From DATAVB01 sp040414495 (lineage in GTDB: Bacteria; Actinomycetota; Actinomycetes; Mycobacteriales; QHCD01), in contig JBEDUI010000154.1 in NCBI GenBank assembly GCA_040414495.1, forward strand, positions 9,541 through 73,540: a DNA stretch of 64,000 bases. The letters run 5' to 3'. Both the position numbers and the translations under genes were made by a program. How positions within the stretch are numbered: position 1 is the stretch's first letter; every line of letters begins with the position of its first letter. Shown here one piece after another: positions 8,457 through 17,024 of the stretch. A model generated the notes under the pieces. That model was given only the letters and a program-made list of their open reading frames with translations. It did not search any database and was not told the origin of the DNA.

Positions 8457-8957
8457 ATGCTGCCCTTCACCACGGCCCGTCTCACGCTGCGCGAACTGAC
8501 CGACGCCGATCTTGACGATATGGCCGACCTGCTCGGGGATCCGGAGGTGATGAAGTACTACCCGCGAACCAGGGATCGGTCCGAGGCACAGGATTGGATC
8601 GACGCGCAACGGCGGCGCTACCAACACGACGGATTCGGGCTGTGGGCACTCGAGCTCACCGAAACGGGCGAGTTCGTCGGCGACTGCGGGTTGACGACCC
8701 AGCAGGTCGACGGCGTGGCCGAGGTCGAGATCGGCTACCACGTCCGGGCCAAGTTCCACCGCCGCGGCTACGCCAGCGAGGCGGCCGCCGCCTGCCGGGA
8801 TCTGGCCCGCGACCGCTTCGCCGTCCGCCGGCTCATCGCCATCATCAATCCGGACAATGTCCCGTCGCAGGGCGTCGCGCGCAAGCTCGGGCTGAGCCTG
8901 GAGAAGCGAGCTGACGTCTTCGGCGCCGAGCAGTTGATCTACGCCGCCAATCTGTGA
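8457..8957 (+). CDS. GNAT family N-acetyltransferase (RimJ-like)
   Basis: The 166-residue protein is a typical GNAT enzyme using acetyl-CoA. It starts TTARLTLRELTDADLDDMADLLGDPEV, as RimJ/RimL-like proteins do. The acetyl-CoA-binding strand and loop is VEIGYHVRAKFHRRGYASEA, followed by AIINPDNVPSQGVARKLGLSLE in motif B. The acceptor cannot be told from the sequence; protein N-termini, amines or antibiotics are all possible. It stands alone between the repeat array and a VOC-family gene and is not part of the conserved respiratory block. Confidence 0.88.
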   Translation: MLPFTTARLTLRELTDADLDDMADLLGDPEVMKYYPRTRDRSEAQDWIDAQRRRYQHDGFGLWALELTETGEFVGDCGLTTQQVDGVAEVEIGYHVRAKFHRRGYASEAAAACRDLARDRFAVRRLIAIINPDNVPSQGVARKLGLSLEKRADVFGAEQLIYAANL

Positions 8958-9049
8958 CTGGCCGCGATCGTCGTCGACATTAACTAGCCCGGCGCGGGGG
9001 TTGTCTCGTCTGGGCTGGGCTTGTCAGGCGGCTCTGGCATGCTCCCGGT

Positions 9050-9565
9050 ATGGACCGCCACGCCGACACAACCGCCGCGCCGCCGGGATATTCGCGCATC
9101 GATCCGTGGGTGATCTCGTGGGACACCGACGCCGAGATCCGCTTCCTGCACGGCGTTTTCGGTGCCGTGGAGCGGCCGGGCTCGCGGATCGTCAACGCCG
9201 ACGGGACGATCGGCCACGTCGAGGTTGAGCTGGGCGACTCGGTCGTCTTGATGTTCGATGCCCAGCCGGATTGGCCGCCGCTGCCGGCGCACCTGCGGGT
9301 GTACGTCGAGGACGCCCACGCCGCGTTCAAACGCGCGATCGCGGCCGGGGCGACCGAGGTGACCCGGCCGACGGAGCTGTTCTTCGGCGAGCTGGTGTGC
9401 CGGGTCCGGGACCGGCAGGGCCACCTGTGGTGGATCCACGAACGGACCGAGACCCTCGGTGCGGACGAGCTGAATCGACGGCTCGCCCAGCCCGCGTACC
9501 AGCAGGCGATGGCGTACGTTCAGGACTCGGCCGCGGCCGCGCTGAAGAGCGGGCCCCAGGGCTGA
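9050..9565 (+). CDS. VOC (glyoxalase/bleomycin-resistance fold) family protein
   Basis: The 171-residue protein has the paired beta-alpha-beta-beta-beta pattern of the VOC superfamily in the PhnB-like subgroup: GHVEVELGDSVVLMFDAQ, then HLRVYVEDAHAAFKRAIAAGATEV, and RVRDRQGHLWWIHERTE at the end. The glutamate of WWIHERTE and the histidine of GHVEVELG sit where metal ligands are found in this fold. Substrate and reaction are unknown. The gene converges on ctaF, with its stop 9 bp from the ctaF stop. Confidence 0.82.
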   Translation: MDRHADTTAAPPGYSRIDPWVISWDTDAEIRFLHGVFGAVERPGSRIVNADGTIGHVEVELGDSVVLMFDAQPDWPPLPAHLRVYVEDAHAAFKRAIAAGATEVTRPTELFFGELVCRVRDRQGHLWWIHERTETLGADELNRRLAQPAYQQAMAYVQDSAAAALKSGPQG

Positions 9566-9574
9566 AGCCGCGGC

Positions 9575-9973
9575 TCAGCTCTGGTTCTGGCCGATGTAGT
9601 ACTCGAAGACCAGGCCGCCGACGGCCAGGATCAGCGCGGCGCCGCCGATCACCATGACCCAGGCCTCCCAGAAGGCGGTGCCCAGCGAGAAGATGAACGC
9701 CGCCAGGGCGATGCCGAACGGCCAGTAGCTGCCGGGGCTGAAGAAGCCCAGCTCGCCGGCGCCCTCGGCGATGTCGGCGTCCCCGCGGTCCTCGGGCCGG
9801 GCGTCAATGCGCCGGGAGATGAACCAGAAGTAGCTACCGACCAGGCCACAGAGCCCACCGGAGAGGATCAGGCCCACGATGCCGACGGCTTCGTGCGACC
9901 AGACCCCGTACACGATCGCGGCGACGAAAAGGAACGCTGACACCGCGCTGAAGAGGTATGCCTCGACCTTCAT
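9575..9973 (-). CDS. ctaF: Cytochrome c oxidase subunit IV (actinobacterial type)
   Basis: The 132-residue protein has four membrane segments and starts MKVEAYLFSAVSAFLFVAAIVYG, as the actinobacterial CtaF subunit of aa3 oxidase does. The middle cytosolic stretch RRIDARPEDRGDADIAEGAGE is also characteristic. The ATG at 9973 has GGAG 6 nt upstream. It is placed directly after ctaC on the same strand, with an 11-bp gap, so the two are an operon. Confidence 0.93.
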   Translation of the reverse strand: MKVEAYLFSAVSAFLFVAAIVYGVWSHEAVGIVGLILSGGLCGLVGSYFWFISRRIDARPEDRGDADIAEGAGELGFFSPGSYWPFGIALAAFIFSLGTAFWEAWVMVIGGAALILAVGGLVFEYYIGQNQS

Positions 9974-9984
9974 TGTTGGCTCCT

Positions 9985-10965
9985 CTAGCTCGCGTGCCGG
10001 GCCGTGCGGTTGGTGTTGAACGGGTGTGTGGTGATCGCCTTGGTCGGCTGGTTGATCGCCGCCAGCGCGGCCGCCTGCCGGTTGTCGTAATTGGCGTCGC
10101 CCGGCTTGAACGACCGCAGCTTCTGCACGTACGTCTGGTAGTCGGCCTGGCTCACGGACCGCAGCTCGAAGTTCATCATCGAGTGGTACGTGCCGCACAG
10201 CTCGGCGCAGTGGCCGACGTACGCGCCCTTCTTGGTGATCGTCACCTCGAACGAGTTGTGCAGACCCGGAATCACGTCCCGCTTGAACAGCAGGCTGGGG
10301 ACCCAGAACGAGTGAATGACGTCGGTCGATTCCTCGTTGATCCGCACCGTCTCGTTCACCGGCAACACCAGGATCGGAATCTCGTCCGATGTCCCGACGG
10401 TATTGACCGGCTGCTGATTAACCGTGTTCTTCACCTGGTCGTACTCGAACTGCCAGTTCCACTTGAACGCGACCGCGGTAACCGACACGTCCGGATGTTT
10501 GGTTTCTTTGTTGACGAAGTTCTCGGTGATAGCGGTGAAGTAGAAGAGGATCGCGATGGCCACGAACGGCACGATCAGGCAGACCGCCTCGACCATGCTG
10601 TTGTACTTGACCTGTCGCGGCAGCTCGTCGTTCTTCTTGCGGTGAAAGGTCACCGTCCAGAACGTCAGGCCCCAGACGATGGCACCGAGCGCGAAAGCGG
10701 CGATCCACGATGCGCTCCACAGGTGCTGCATCCGCTCACCCTGCGGGGTGATCGGCGCGGGCCATCCGAAGCGCGGCAGATCGCTCCAGCTACAGCCGGT
10801 GGCGGCAAGGGCCGTCAGACCGAGTACGAGACCCAGCCGGCCGGTCCGGCCGACTCGACTGCGCCCGGCTTGCTGCCGTACGAGCCGCCGCTTCGGGTGA
10901 CGCAACGTGGCCAGCCTTCCTCGAAGAGGCGGGCAACCACGGAATCTCCGGTCCCGCCGCACCAC
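9985..10965 (-). CDS. ctaC: Cytochrome c oxidase subunit II
   Basis: Subunit II receives electrons from QcrC through its CuA centre. The 326-residue product has a basic N-terminus, a lipoprotein signal ending LAATGC (lipid-acceptor Cys58), two membrane helices at about 84-104 and 125-146, and the extracytoplasmic cupredoxin domain. CuA ligands are visible: H218, then C253, E255, C257, H261 and M264 in HCAELCGTYHSMM. The start may lie further in, since the first 35 residues are unusually basic. Only ctaF follows; the subunit I gene ctaD is not in this window, as in mycobacteria. Confidence 0.95.
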   Translation of the reverse strand: MVRRDRRFRGCPPLRGRLATLRHPKRRLVRQQAGRSRVGRTGRLGLVLGLTALAATGCSWSDLPRFGWPAPITPQGERMQHLWSASWIAAFALGAIVWGLTFWTVTFHRKKNDELPRQVKYNSMVEAVCLIVPFVAIAILFYFTAITENFVNKETKHPDVSVTAVAFKWNWQFEYDQVKNTVNQQPVNTVGTSDEIPILVLPVNETVRINEESTDVIHSFWVPSLLFKRDVIPGLHNSFEVTITKKGAYVGHCAELCGTYHSMMNFELRSVSQADYQTYVQKLRSFKPGDANYDNRQAAALAAINQPTKAITTHPFNTNRTARHAS

Positions 10966-11078
10966 TGCTACTACCGCGGCGAAGATTACTCGACCCGCAG
11001 GTCAGTGCTGCCGAAGGGGTCCAGGATGTCAGGCAACCGGTCACGGCCTGTGCGTGTCTAGTGGTCAGGAGGTCGCCG

Positions 11079-11597
11079 ATGGTCACAGGCATGCCCGCCG
11101 AACCGGAGTTCGGCGACTTCGTGCTGGCCCGCCGGCCGGCGCTGCTGCGGTTCGCTCTGGCGCTGTCCGGCAACCCGGCCGACGCCGAGGATCTGGTGCA
11201 GTCAGCGTTGACGAAAACCGCCGTACGGTGGCGAAGCGTGCGCCGGGAAACCGCCGATGCCTACGTACGTAAGGCAATCGTCCGGTTGCACATCAACCGG
11301 TGGCGCTCGCCGTTGTCCCGGGAACGGGTCGGCGCCACTCCCCCGGATCGGGCCGTGCCGGCGGAGGATCTGGAAACCCGGCAGGTCGTGTGGGCCGCGT
11401 TGGCGCAACTGCCGCCGCGGCAACGCGCGGTCATCGTGCTGCGGTACTACGAGGATCTGTCCGAGGCCGACATCGCCGCGGTCCTCGGTTGCTCGCCCGG
11501 AACGGTCAAAAGCCAGGCGTCCAAGGCAATGGCGCGGTTGCGGGCAATGACCGGGCTACGCGACGAGGCGCCGGCGGAGGAAACAAGCCATGAGTGA
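11079..11597 (+). CDS. ECF RNA polymerase sigma factor (SigE-family type)
   Basis: The 172-residue sigma-70-family factor has region 2 (RPALLRFALALSGNPADAEDLVQSALTK) and region 4 (LPPRQRAVIVLRYYEDLSEADIAAVLGCSPGTVKSQASKAMARLR), and nothing else, as ECF factors do. The ATG at 11079 has a perfect AGGAGG 6 nt upstream; the in-frame GTG at 11061 has no such site. The next gene overlaps its end by 8 bp and encodes a membrane protein that may be its regulator. It is divergent from ctaC. Confidence 0.9.
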   Translation: MVTGMPAEPEFGDFVLARRPALLRFALALSGNPADAEDLVQSALTKTAVRWRSVRRETADAYVRKAIVRLHINRWRSPLSRERVGATPPDRAVPAEDLETRQVVWAALAQLPPRQRAVIVLRYYEDLSEADIAAVLGCSPGTVKSQASKAMARLRAMTGLRDEAPAEETSHE

Positions 11598-12222
11598 ACT
11601 CGAACACGCGCTGCGCGAGGCGTTGGCCGATCCGCCCGTCGATGCGGCGAGCGCTGGCGACGGGCTGGCCGATATCGAGCATCGGTTGCGCCGCCGACAG
11701 CGGCGCCGCCGGACCGGGCTGGCGAGCCTGGCCGCGGCCGCGGTAGTCGCCGCGGTGGTGCCGGTCGCCGTCCAGAACTGGCCGTCATCCCAGAGCGCGA
11801 AGTCCGATTCGGCCGCCGCTGTTGGCGCGCGCGCGCCGTCGGCCGCGGGCGGGGACGCCGCGCCGCAGGCAAGCTCCGGAGCGCAGAGTGTCCCGGCGGC
11901 CGTCCGCCGAGCAACCGACGATGCGCTCCAGGACCGCGGCGCGCACCCGCGTGGTGCAGGTCAGTGGGTCGAGACGACGGTCAGCAAATGGTGGCCACCC
12001 GACGGAGACTCGACGGCGACCGCCGACTCGAAGATCTACGTGATCCAGCTACGCGGACATTTCGTTTGCACCAGGTGCAGGGGGCTCACGCACGTGAAGG
12101 GCAACGTTGAGCTGGTCGCTTTGTCCGTTGATCCTAAGCGCAACTACGGAGGCATCAGCGTCCGGGCGCAACCTGCGGACCTGTCGAAGCTGGGGACCGT
12201 ACACACCTTCACATTGCGGTGA
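11590..12222 (+). CDS. Membrane protein, possible anti-sigma partner
   Basis: I do not recognise a family for this 210-residue protein. The first 40 residues are cytosolic and end in RRRQRRRRTG, one membrane helix follows at about 43-63, then an Ala/Ser/Gly-rich linker, and an exported domain of about 110 residues with a CTRC pair. Overlap with the sigma gene by 8 bp and the single-pass topology fit an anti-sigma factor, but no zinc-binding HxxxCxxC motif is present in the cytosolic part. The function is an inference from position. Confidence 0.75.
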   Translation: MSELEHALREALADPPVDAASAGDGLADIEHRLRRRQRRRRTGLASLAAAAVVAAVVPVAVQNWPSSQSAKSDSAAAVGARAPSAAGGDAAPQASSGAQSVPAAVRRATDDALQDRGAHPRGAGQWVETTVSKWWPPDGDSTATADSKIYVIQLRGHFVCTRCRGLTHVKGNVELVALSVDPKRNYGGISVRAQPADLSKLGTVHTFTLR

Positions 12223-12274
12223 ATGTTGCGGCACCCTCCCCGGTGACGCCATCCGCATCGGCCATACTGAGCCG

Positions 12275-14164
12275 ATGTGCGGACTTCTGGGCTTCCTGAG
12301 CACCTCGGGGCAGGCGCCGGCGCGAAAGGCTGACGTCGAGCGCGCGCTGGATCTGATGCGGCATCGTGGGCCGGACGAGGCCGGCGTGTGGAGCGACCAG
12401 GACATGGTGATGGGCTTCCGCCGGTTGTCGATCATCGACCTGGAGCGCAGCCACCAGCCGCTGCCGTACGACGATGGCCGCTACCAGCTGCTGTTCAACG
12501 GTGAGATTTACAACTACCTCGAATTGCGGCAGCGGCTGATCGACCAGCACGGCGCGACCTTCGCCACCCAAGGCGACGGCGAGGTCATCGTGGCGGCGTA
12601 CAAATACCTCGGCGAAGCCTGCGTCAGCGAGTTGCGCGGCATGTTCGCCTTTGTCATCTGGGATTCGGTCGAGCGTACGGTTTTCGGCGCGCGTGACTGG
12701 TTCGGAATTAAGCCGCTCTTTTATCTGGCCGACGAGCGCGGCGTGTCTTTCGGCTCGGAAAAGAAGGCGCTGTTGGCGCTGGCATCCGATACCGCTGTTG
12801 ACACCGCATCGCTGCAGCATTACCTGACCCTGCAGTACGTTCCCGAGCCGGCGACGCTGCACAAAGCGATCCGGCGCATCGAGAGCGGTACCTGTTTCAC
12901 CGTCGATATGACCGGAAAGCTCACCACGCGGCGGTATTTCCGGCCGACGTTCCCGACCGAGCCGATGAGCGACCAGACCGCGCGGCTCGACGAAATCCGC
13001 CGGGTGCTGGACGATTCGGTGCGGATGCACATGCGCGCCGACGTCACCGTCGGGTCATTTCTGTCCGGCGGAATTGATTCCACCGCGATCGCCGCGCTGG
13101 CCAAGCAGTACAACCCGCAGCTGCTGACGTTTTCGGTCGGCTTTGAACGCGAGGGTTACAGCGAAATCGACGTCGCGGCCGAATCCGCCGCCGCGATCGG
13201 CGTCAAACACATCACCAAGATCGTCACGCCGGCCGAATTCGCCGACGCGGTCCCGCTGATCGTCTGGTATCTCGACGACCCGGTCGCCGATCCGGCGTTG
13301 GTGCCGCTGTATTTCATCGCCCGCGAGGCCCGCCGGCACGTGAAGGTCGTGCTGTCCGGCGAGGGCGCGGACGAACTGTTCGGCGGGTACAACATCTACC
13401 GCGAACCGCTGTCGCTGCGCGCGTTCAAGCCGATTCCGCGACCGCTCAAGCGTGGCCTGCATGCCTTGTCCGGTCGGCTACCGGAGGGTCTGCGCGGCAA
13501 GGACCTGTTGCGGCGCGGCTCGATTCCGTTGGAAGAACGCTATTACGGCAACGCGCGCATTTTCCGTGACGACGAGCTCGGTCTACTGAGGACGTACGAC
13601 AAGCAAGTGTCCTATATGGACGTCACCCGCGAGCATTACCAGGCGACCCGGCATCTGGACGACGTCACCAGAATGCAGTACGTCGACCTCTACACCTGGT
13701 TGCGGGGGGACATTCTGGTGAAGGCCGACAAGATGACGATGGCCAATTCGCTGGAGCTGCGGGTCCCGTTCCTGGACAAAGAGGTGTTCGACGTCGCCTC
13801 GAAGTTGCCGGTGTCGGCCCGGATCACTCCGGACACGACGAAATACGCGTTGCGGCAGGCGTTGCGGGATGTCGTTCCGGCGCACGTGCTGAATCGGCGC
13901 AAGCTCGGTTTCCCCGTGCCGATCCGGCACTGGCTGTCCGACGAGCTGTACGACTGGGCGCGCGGCATCATCACCGAGTCGGGCACCGAGGCGCTGCTGG
14001 ACAAGCAGGCGGTGCTGGATCTGCTGGAGGCGCACCGGCGCGGGCCGCACGACTACAGCCGCAAGATCTGGACCGTACTGATCTTCATGCTGTGGCACGG
14101 CATTTTCGTCGAGCACCGGATTTCGCCGGAGATTCCGGAGCCGGTCTACCCGGTCGCGGTCTGA
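12275..14164 (+). CDS. asnB: Asparagine synthase (glutamine-hydrolysing)
   Basis: AsnB makes asparagine from aspartate, ATP and glutamine. The 629-residue protein begins MCGLLGFLS, exposing the catalytic Cys2 of the class II glutaminase domain, and the RHRGPDEAG and NGEIYNYLELR motifs follow. The synthetase domain carries the ATP pyrophosphatase loop SGGIDST and later LSGEGADELFGGY. The start at 12275 is dictated by the Cys2 requirement. Together with the neighbouring ctaC it repeats the arrangement in M. tuberculosis (asnB next to ctaC). Related actinobacterial proteins can also amidate cell-wall precursors, so the acceptor is not certain. Confidence 0.93.
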   Translation: MCGLLGFLSTSGQAPARKADVERALDLMRHRGPDEAGVWSDQDMVMGFRRLSIIDLERSHQPLPYDDGRYQLLFNGEIYNYLELRQRLIDQHGATFATQGDGEVIVAAYKYLGEACVSELRGMFAFVIWDSVERTVFGARDWFGIKPLFYLADERGVSFGSEKKALLALASDTAVDTASLQHYLTLQYVPEPATLHKAIRRIESGTCFTVDMTGKLTTRRYFRPTFPTEPMSDQTARLDEIRRVLDDSVRMHMRADVTVGSFLSGGIDSTAIAALAKQYNPQLLTFSVGFEREGYSEIDVAAESAAAIGVKHITKIVTPAEFADAVPLIVWYLDDPVADPALVPLYFIAREARRHVKVVLSGEGADELFGGYNIYREPLSLRAFKPIPRPLKRGLHALSGRLPEGLRGKDLLRRGSIPLEERYYGNARIFRDDELGLLRTYDKQVSYMDVTREHYQATRHLDDVTRMQYVDLYTWLRGDILVKADKMTMANSLELRVPFLDKEVFDVASKLPVSARITPDTTKYALRQALRDVVPAHVLNRRKLGFPVPIRHWLSDELYDWARGIITESGTEALLDKQAVLDLLEAHRRGPHDYSRKIWTVLIFMLWHGIFVEHRISPEIPEPVYPVAV

Positions 14165-14175
14165 GTCGCTTATTC

Positions 14176-14215
14176 GCAGCGAACGTGCCACCAGGGCTGG
14201 TGGCACGTTCGCTGC
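14176..14215. terminator. Bidirectional hairpin between asnB and the old yellow enzyme gene
   Basis: A perfect 18-bp inverted repeat (left arm GCAGCGAACGTGCCACCA) with a 4-nt loop lies between two convergent stop codons. No long T-run follows on either strand. Confidence 0.8.
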
Positions 14216-14226
14216 GCTGAACAAAC

Positions 14227-15306
14227 TCAGCCGCTGATCGCGCGCTGGTACTGCACCGGCCAGGCGCTCGGACCGGTCAGCACGTCCTCGCCCAATTCGG
14301 CCGCGGCGTGCAGCGGCCAGTACGGGTCACGCAGCGCCGCCCGGGCCAGCAGCACGGCATCCGCCTCGCCGGCCGCGATGATGTCCTCAGCCTGGCGGGC
14401 CTCGGTGATCAGGCCGACCGCCGCCGTGGGAATGCCGGCCTTCGCGCGAATGGCCGCCGCGAACGGCACCTGATAACCCGGCGACGTCGGGACCTTGGCG
14501 TCGTGCACCACACCGCCGGAGGACGCGTCGATCAGGTCGACGCCTCGCTCGGCCAGCAGGCCGGCCAACTGCACCGACTGATCCAGATCCCAACCGCCCT
14601 CGGCCCAGTCACTCGCCGAAATCCGTACGAACAACGGCCGATCCTGCGGCCAAACCGCACGTACATCCGCCGCGATTTCCAACGCCAGCCGGGTACGACC
14701 GGCGAAATCGCCGCCGTACTCATCGGTGCGCTGGTTGGCCAGCGGGCTGAGGAACTGGTGCAGCAGGTACCCGTGCGCGGCGTGCAGCTCGACCACGTCG
14801 AAGCCGGCGTCCGCCGCCCGCCGCGCGGCAGCGACGAAATCGCGCCGGATCTGCTGAATCTCCGGCACGGTCAGTGCCCGCGGCACGGCGTACGACCCGA
14901 ATGGCACCGCACTCGGTGCCACCGTCGGCCAACCACCCTCATCCCCCGGCACGGTCCCCCGATTCAGCCAGGGTGCACCGGTGGAGGCCTTCCGCCCGGC
15001 GTGCGCCAGCTGGATCCCGATCGGCACCTCGTGCCGGTGCACCGCGTCGACGATCGGCCGCCAGGCCGCGGTGTGCTCCTCGGACCAGATTCCGGTATCG
15101 GCCGGGCTGATCCGGCCTTCGGGCGAGACTGACGTTGCCTCAGTGAAGACCAGGCCAGCGCCACCGACCGCCCGCGAGGCGAGGTGGACCAGATGCCAGT
15201 CGTCCGGTAGTCCGTCGGTGGCCGAGTACTGGCACATCGGGGACACCCAGGCGCGGTTTGAGAAGGTCCGCCCACGAATCGTGAGCGGCGAAAATAGTCG
15301 GCTCAT
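14227..15306 (-). CDS. NADH:flavin oxidoreductase, old yellow enzyme family (NamA/YqjM type)
   Basis: The 359-residue FMN enzyme should reduce the C=C bond of unsaturated ketones, aldehydes or nitro compounds with NAD(P)H. The YqjM-like signature is clear: NRAWVSPMCQYSA with the FMN-tuning cysteine at residue 25, GIQLAHAGRKAS with the substrate-binding histidine pair region, and ELHAAHGYLLHQFLSPLANQRTDEYGG. The C-terminal LARAALRDPYWPLHAA is also typical. It faces asnB and is upstream of the PfkB-family gene on the same strand; nothing suggests a shared pathway. Confidence 0.92.
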   Translation of the reverse strand: MSRLFSPLTIRGRTFSNRAWVSPMCQYSATDGLPDDWHLVHLASRAVGGAGLVFTEATSVSPEGRISPADTGIWSEEHTAAWRPIVDAVHRHEVPIGIQLAHAGRKASTGAPWLNRGTVPGDEGGWPTVAPSAVPFGSYAVPRALTVPEIQQIRRDFVAAARRAADAGFDVVELHAAHGYLLHQFLSPLANQRTDEYGGDFAGRTRLALEIAADVRAVWPQDRPLFVRISASDWAEGGWDLDQSVQLAGLLAERGVDLIDASSGGVVHDAKVPTSPGYQVPFAAAIRAKAGIPTAAVGLITEARQAEDIIAAGEADAVLLARAALRDPYWPLHAAAELGEDVLTGPSAWPVQYQRAISG

Positions 15307-15363
15307 ATCCGGCCGAACCGATCTTCGGAGCCGCAGATTCCCCGCACCAACGACTCAGCCAAG

Positions 15364-16353
15364 TCAGCCGACGAGGTGCGCTGCCACCTCGGTCGCGGCC
15401 TCGTTGCCGTAGCAACCGGCGATCCGCTCGACGAACGCCTCCGGCTTGATGTCGTAGTCCTGCGGACCGCCGGGCGTCTCCAATACGTGCGTAGCGACGA
15501 GGCTGCCGACCTGCGCGGCGCGCTCCAGGCCCAAGCCCCAGGACAGACCGCTGAAGAACCCGGCCCGGAAGCCGTCGCCCACACCCGTCGGGTCGTGCTT
15601 GGCCAGTTCCTTGGCCGCCGGCACGTCGATCGTGCCGAACTCGCGCCCCTCCAGCCGCACACCCGCCGGGCCGAGCGTGGTCACGCGCACGCCGACCTGG
15701 TCCAGCACCTCAGCGTCCGACAGCCCGGTCTTGGACTCCAGCAGGCTCTTCTCGTAGTCGTTGGTGAGCAGGTACGCGGCGCCCTTGATCAGGTCCCGCA
15801 CGTCCTCGCCGCCCATCCGGGCCAGCTGCTGCGACGGGTCGGCGGCGAACGCGTAGCCCCGCTCACGGCATTCGGCGCTGTGCCGCAGCATAGCGGCCGG
15901 GTCGTTGGCACTGATCAACACGACGTCCTGCGCACCCAGGCCGCCAAGGCGTTCGGCGATCGGCGCCAGTTCGATGGTGCGGGCCTCGGCCATCGCGCCG
16001 GTGTAGAACGACCCGATCTGGCAGAGCTCCTCATCGGTGGTGCAGACGAACCGGGCCGTGTGCGCGGTCTGGCTCACGTACACCGAGTCGCAGTCGACGC
16101 CGTACGCCTCGAGCGCGCCGCGGTAGTCATCGAAGTCCCGACCGACAGCGCCGACCAGAACCGGACGCTGACCGAGCTTGCCCATTCCCATGGCGATATT
16201 GCCGGCCACTCCGCCACGGCGTACCACCAGCTCGTCGACAAGGAAGGACAACGACACCTTGTGCAACTGCTCGGTGAGCAGCTGGTCGGCGAACTTCCCC
16301 GGGAAGTGCATCAGGTGATCGGTCGCGATTGAGCCGGTTACGACGAGCTTCAC
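15364..16353 (-). CDS. PfkB-family carbohydrate/nucleoside kinase (adenosine kinase-like)
   Basis: The 329-residue protein belongs to the ribokinase/PfkB family. It has GGVAGNIAMGMGKLG near residue 48 and the C-terminal signature DPTGVGDGFRAGF with the catalytic aspartate. Its place between asnB and erpA equals that of M. tuberculosis Rv2202c, which is known as an adenosine kinase, so a purine-nucleoside substrate is likely but not proven. The ATG at 16353 starts directly with the first beta strand (KLVVTGSIATD). Confidence 0.88.
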   Translation of the reverse strand: MKLVVTGSIATDHLMHFPGKFADQLLTEQLHKVSLSFLVDELVVRRGGVAGNIAMGMGKLGQRPVLVGAVGRDFDDYRGALEAYGVDCDSVYVSQTAHTARFVCTTDEELCQIGSFYTGAMAEARTIELAPIAERLGGLGAQDVVLISANDPAAMLRHSAECRERGYAFAADPSQQLARMGGEDVRDLIKGAAYLLTNDYEKSLLESKTGLSDAEVLDQVGVRVTTLGPAGVRLEGREFGTIDVPAAKELAKHDPTGVGDGFRAGFFSGLSWGLGLERAAQVGSLVATHVLETPGGPQDYDIKPEAFVERIAGCYGNEAATEVAAHLVG

Positions 16354-16465
16354 AGCGTGGCCTCGCTAGCGTCAGGTGTACGGGTTGACCCGGGCAGCCT
16401 AGCTGCAACGGTTCCTACCGACCGCAGGTGCCGCATTCCGGCGAACCAGCCAGCGGACGAACAAA

Positions 16466-16502
16466 AGGCCCGATTCGGGTCGGGATGACTCGAATCGGGC
16501 CT
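16466..16502 (-). terminator. Terminator of erpA
   Basis: An inverted repeat with 12-bp arms (AGGCCCGATTCG and its complement) and a 13-nt loop ends, on the minus strand, in a short T-run. It lies 20 bp after the erpA stop. Confidence 0.85.
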
Positions 16503-16521
16503 CTGGTTCAGTCCTGATCGA

Positions 16522-16878
16522 TCAGTGGAACGAGTCGCCGCAGGCGCACGAACCCGTAGCGTTCGGGTTGTCGATGGTGAAGCCCTGCTTCTCGATGGTG
16601 TCGACGAAGTCGATCGTCGCGCCACCCAGGTAAGGCGCACTCATCCGGTCGACCACGACGCCCACGCCGCCGAAGTCGGTGACGACGTCGCCATCCAGCG
16701 AACGCTCGTCGAAGAAGAGCTGGTAGCGCAGACCCGAGCAGCCACCTGGCTGCACCGCGATGCGAAGCCGAAGGTCCGTGCGACCTTCCTGCTCGAGCAG
16801 CGCCTTGACCTTCGCCGCAGCCGGGTCGCTGAGGATTACGGCCGTTGGGTTCTCGCTCGTCTCCGTAGCAGTGGTCAC
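16522..16878 (-). CDS. erpA: Iron-sulfur cluster insertion protein ErpA
   Basis: The 118-residue A-type carrier delivers Fe-S clusters to apoproteins, which could include the Rieske proteins and LipA coded in this window. The three cluster cysteines of the HesB/IscA fold are present: C47 in PGGCSGLRY, and C111 and C113 in GSCACGDSFH at the C-terminus. It is transcribed alone and ends at its own terminator. The orthologue sits in the same place next to the PfkB kinase and glycerate kinase genes in mycobacteria. Confidence 0.95.
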   Translation of the reverse strand: MTTATETSENPTAVILSDPAAAKVKALLEQEGRTDLRLRIAVQPGGCSGLRYQLFFDERSLDGDVVTDFGGVGVVVDRMSAPYLGGATIDFVDTIEKQGFTIDNPNATGSCACGDSFH

Positions 16879-17024
16879 CTTGTTATCTCCTGCTCGTCGA
16901 TTGGTGCTGACGGTTTTGCCAACTTCATGCGCTGTTGGCCCACATAGTGCGCGACAACAACGATGGTGCGCATGCTGTTCCCCATCGTACGTCGCAGTGT
17001 CCAGGCTGGCAGGTCACACTGGTG

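Noticed and set aside
7521..8485. Several open frames of 60-160 codons over the repeat block
   Set aside because: They translate repeats in shifting frames, have no ribosome sites and no family likeness.
11020..11062. SigL-like promoter before the first ECF sigma gene
   Set aside because: A CGTGTC is present at 11053 but the only possible upstream element (GCAACC) has the wrong spacing.
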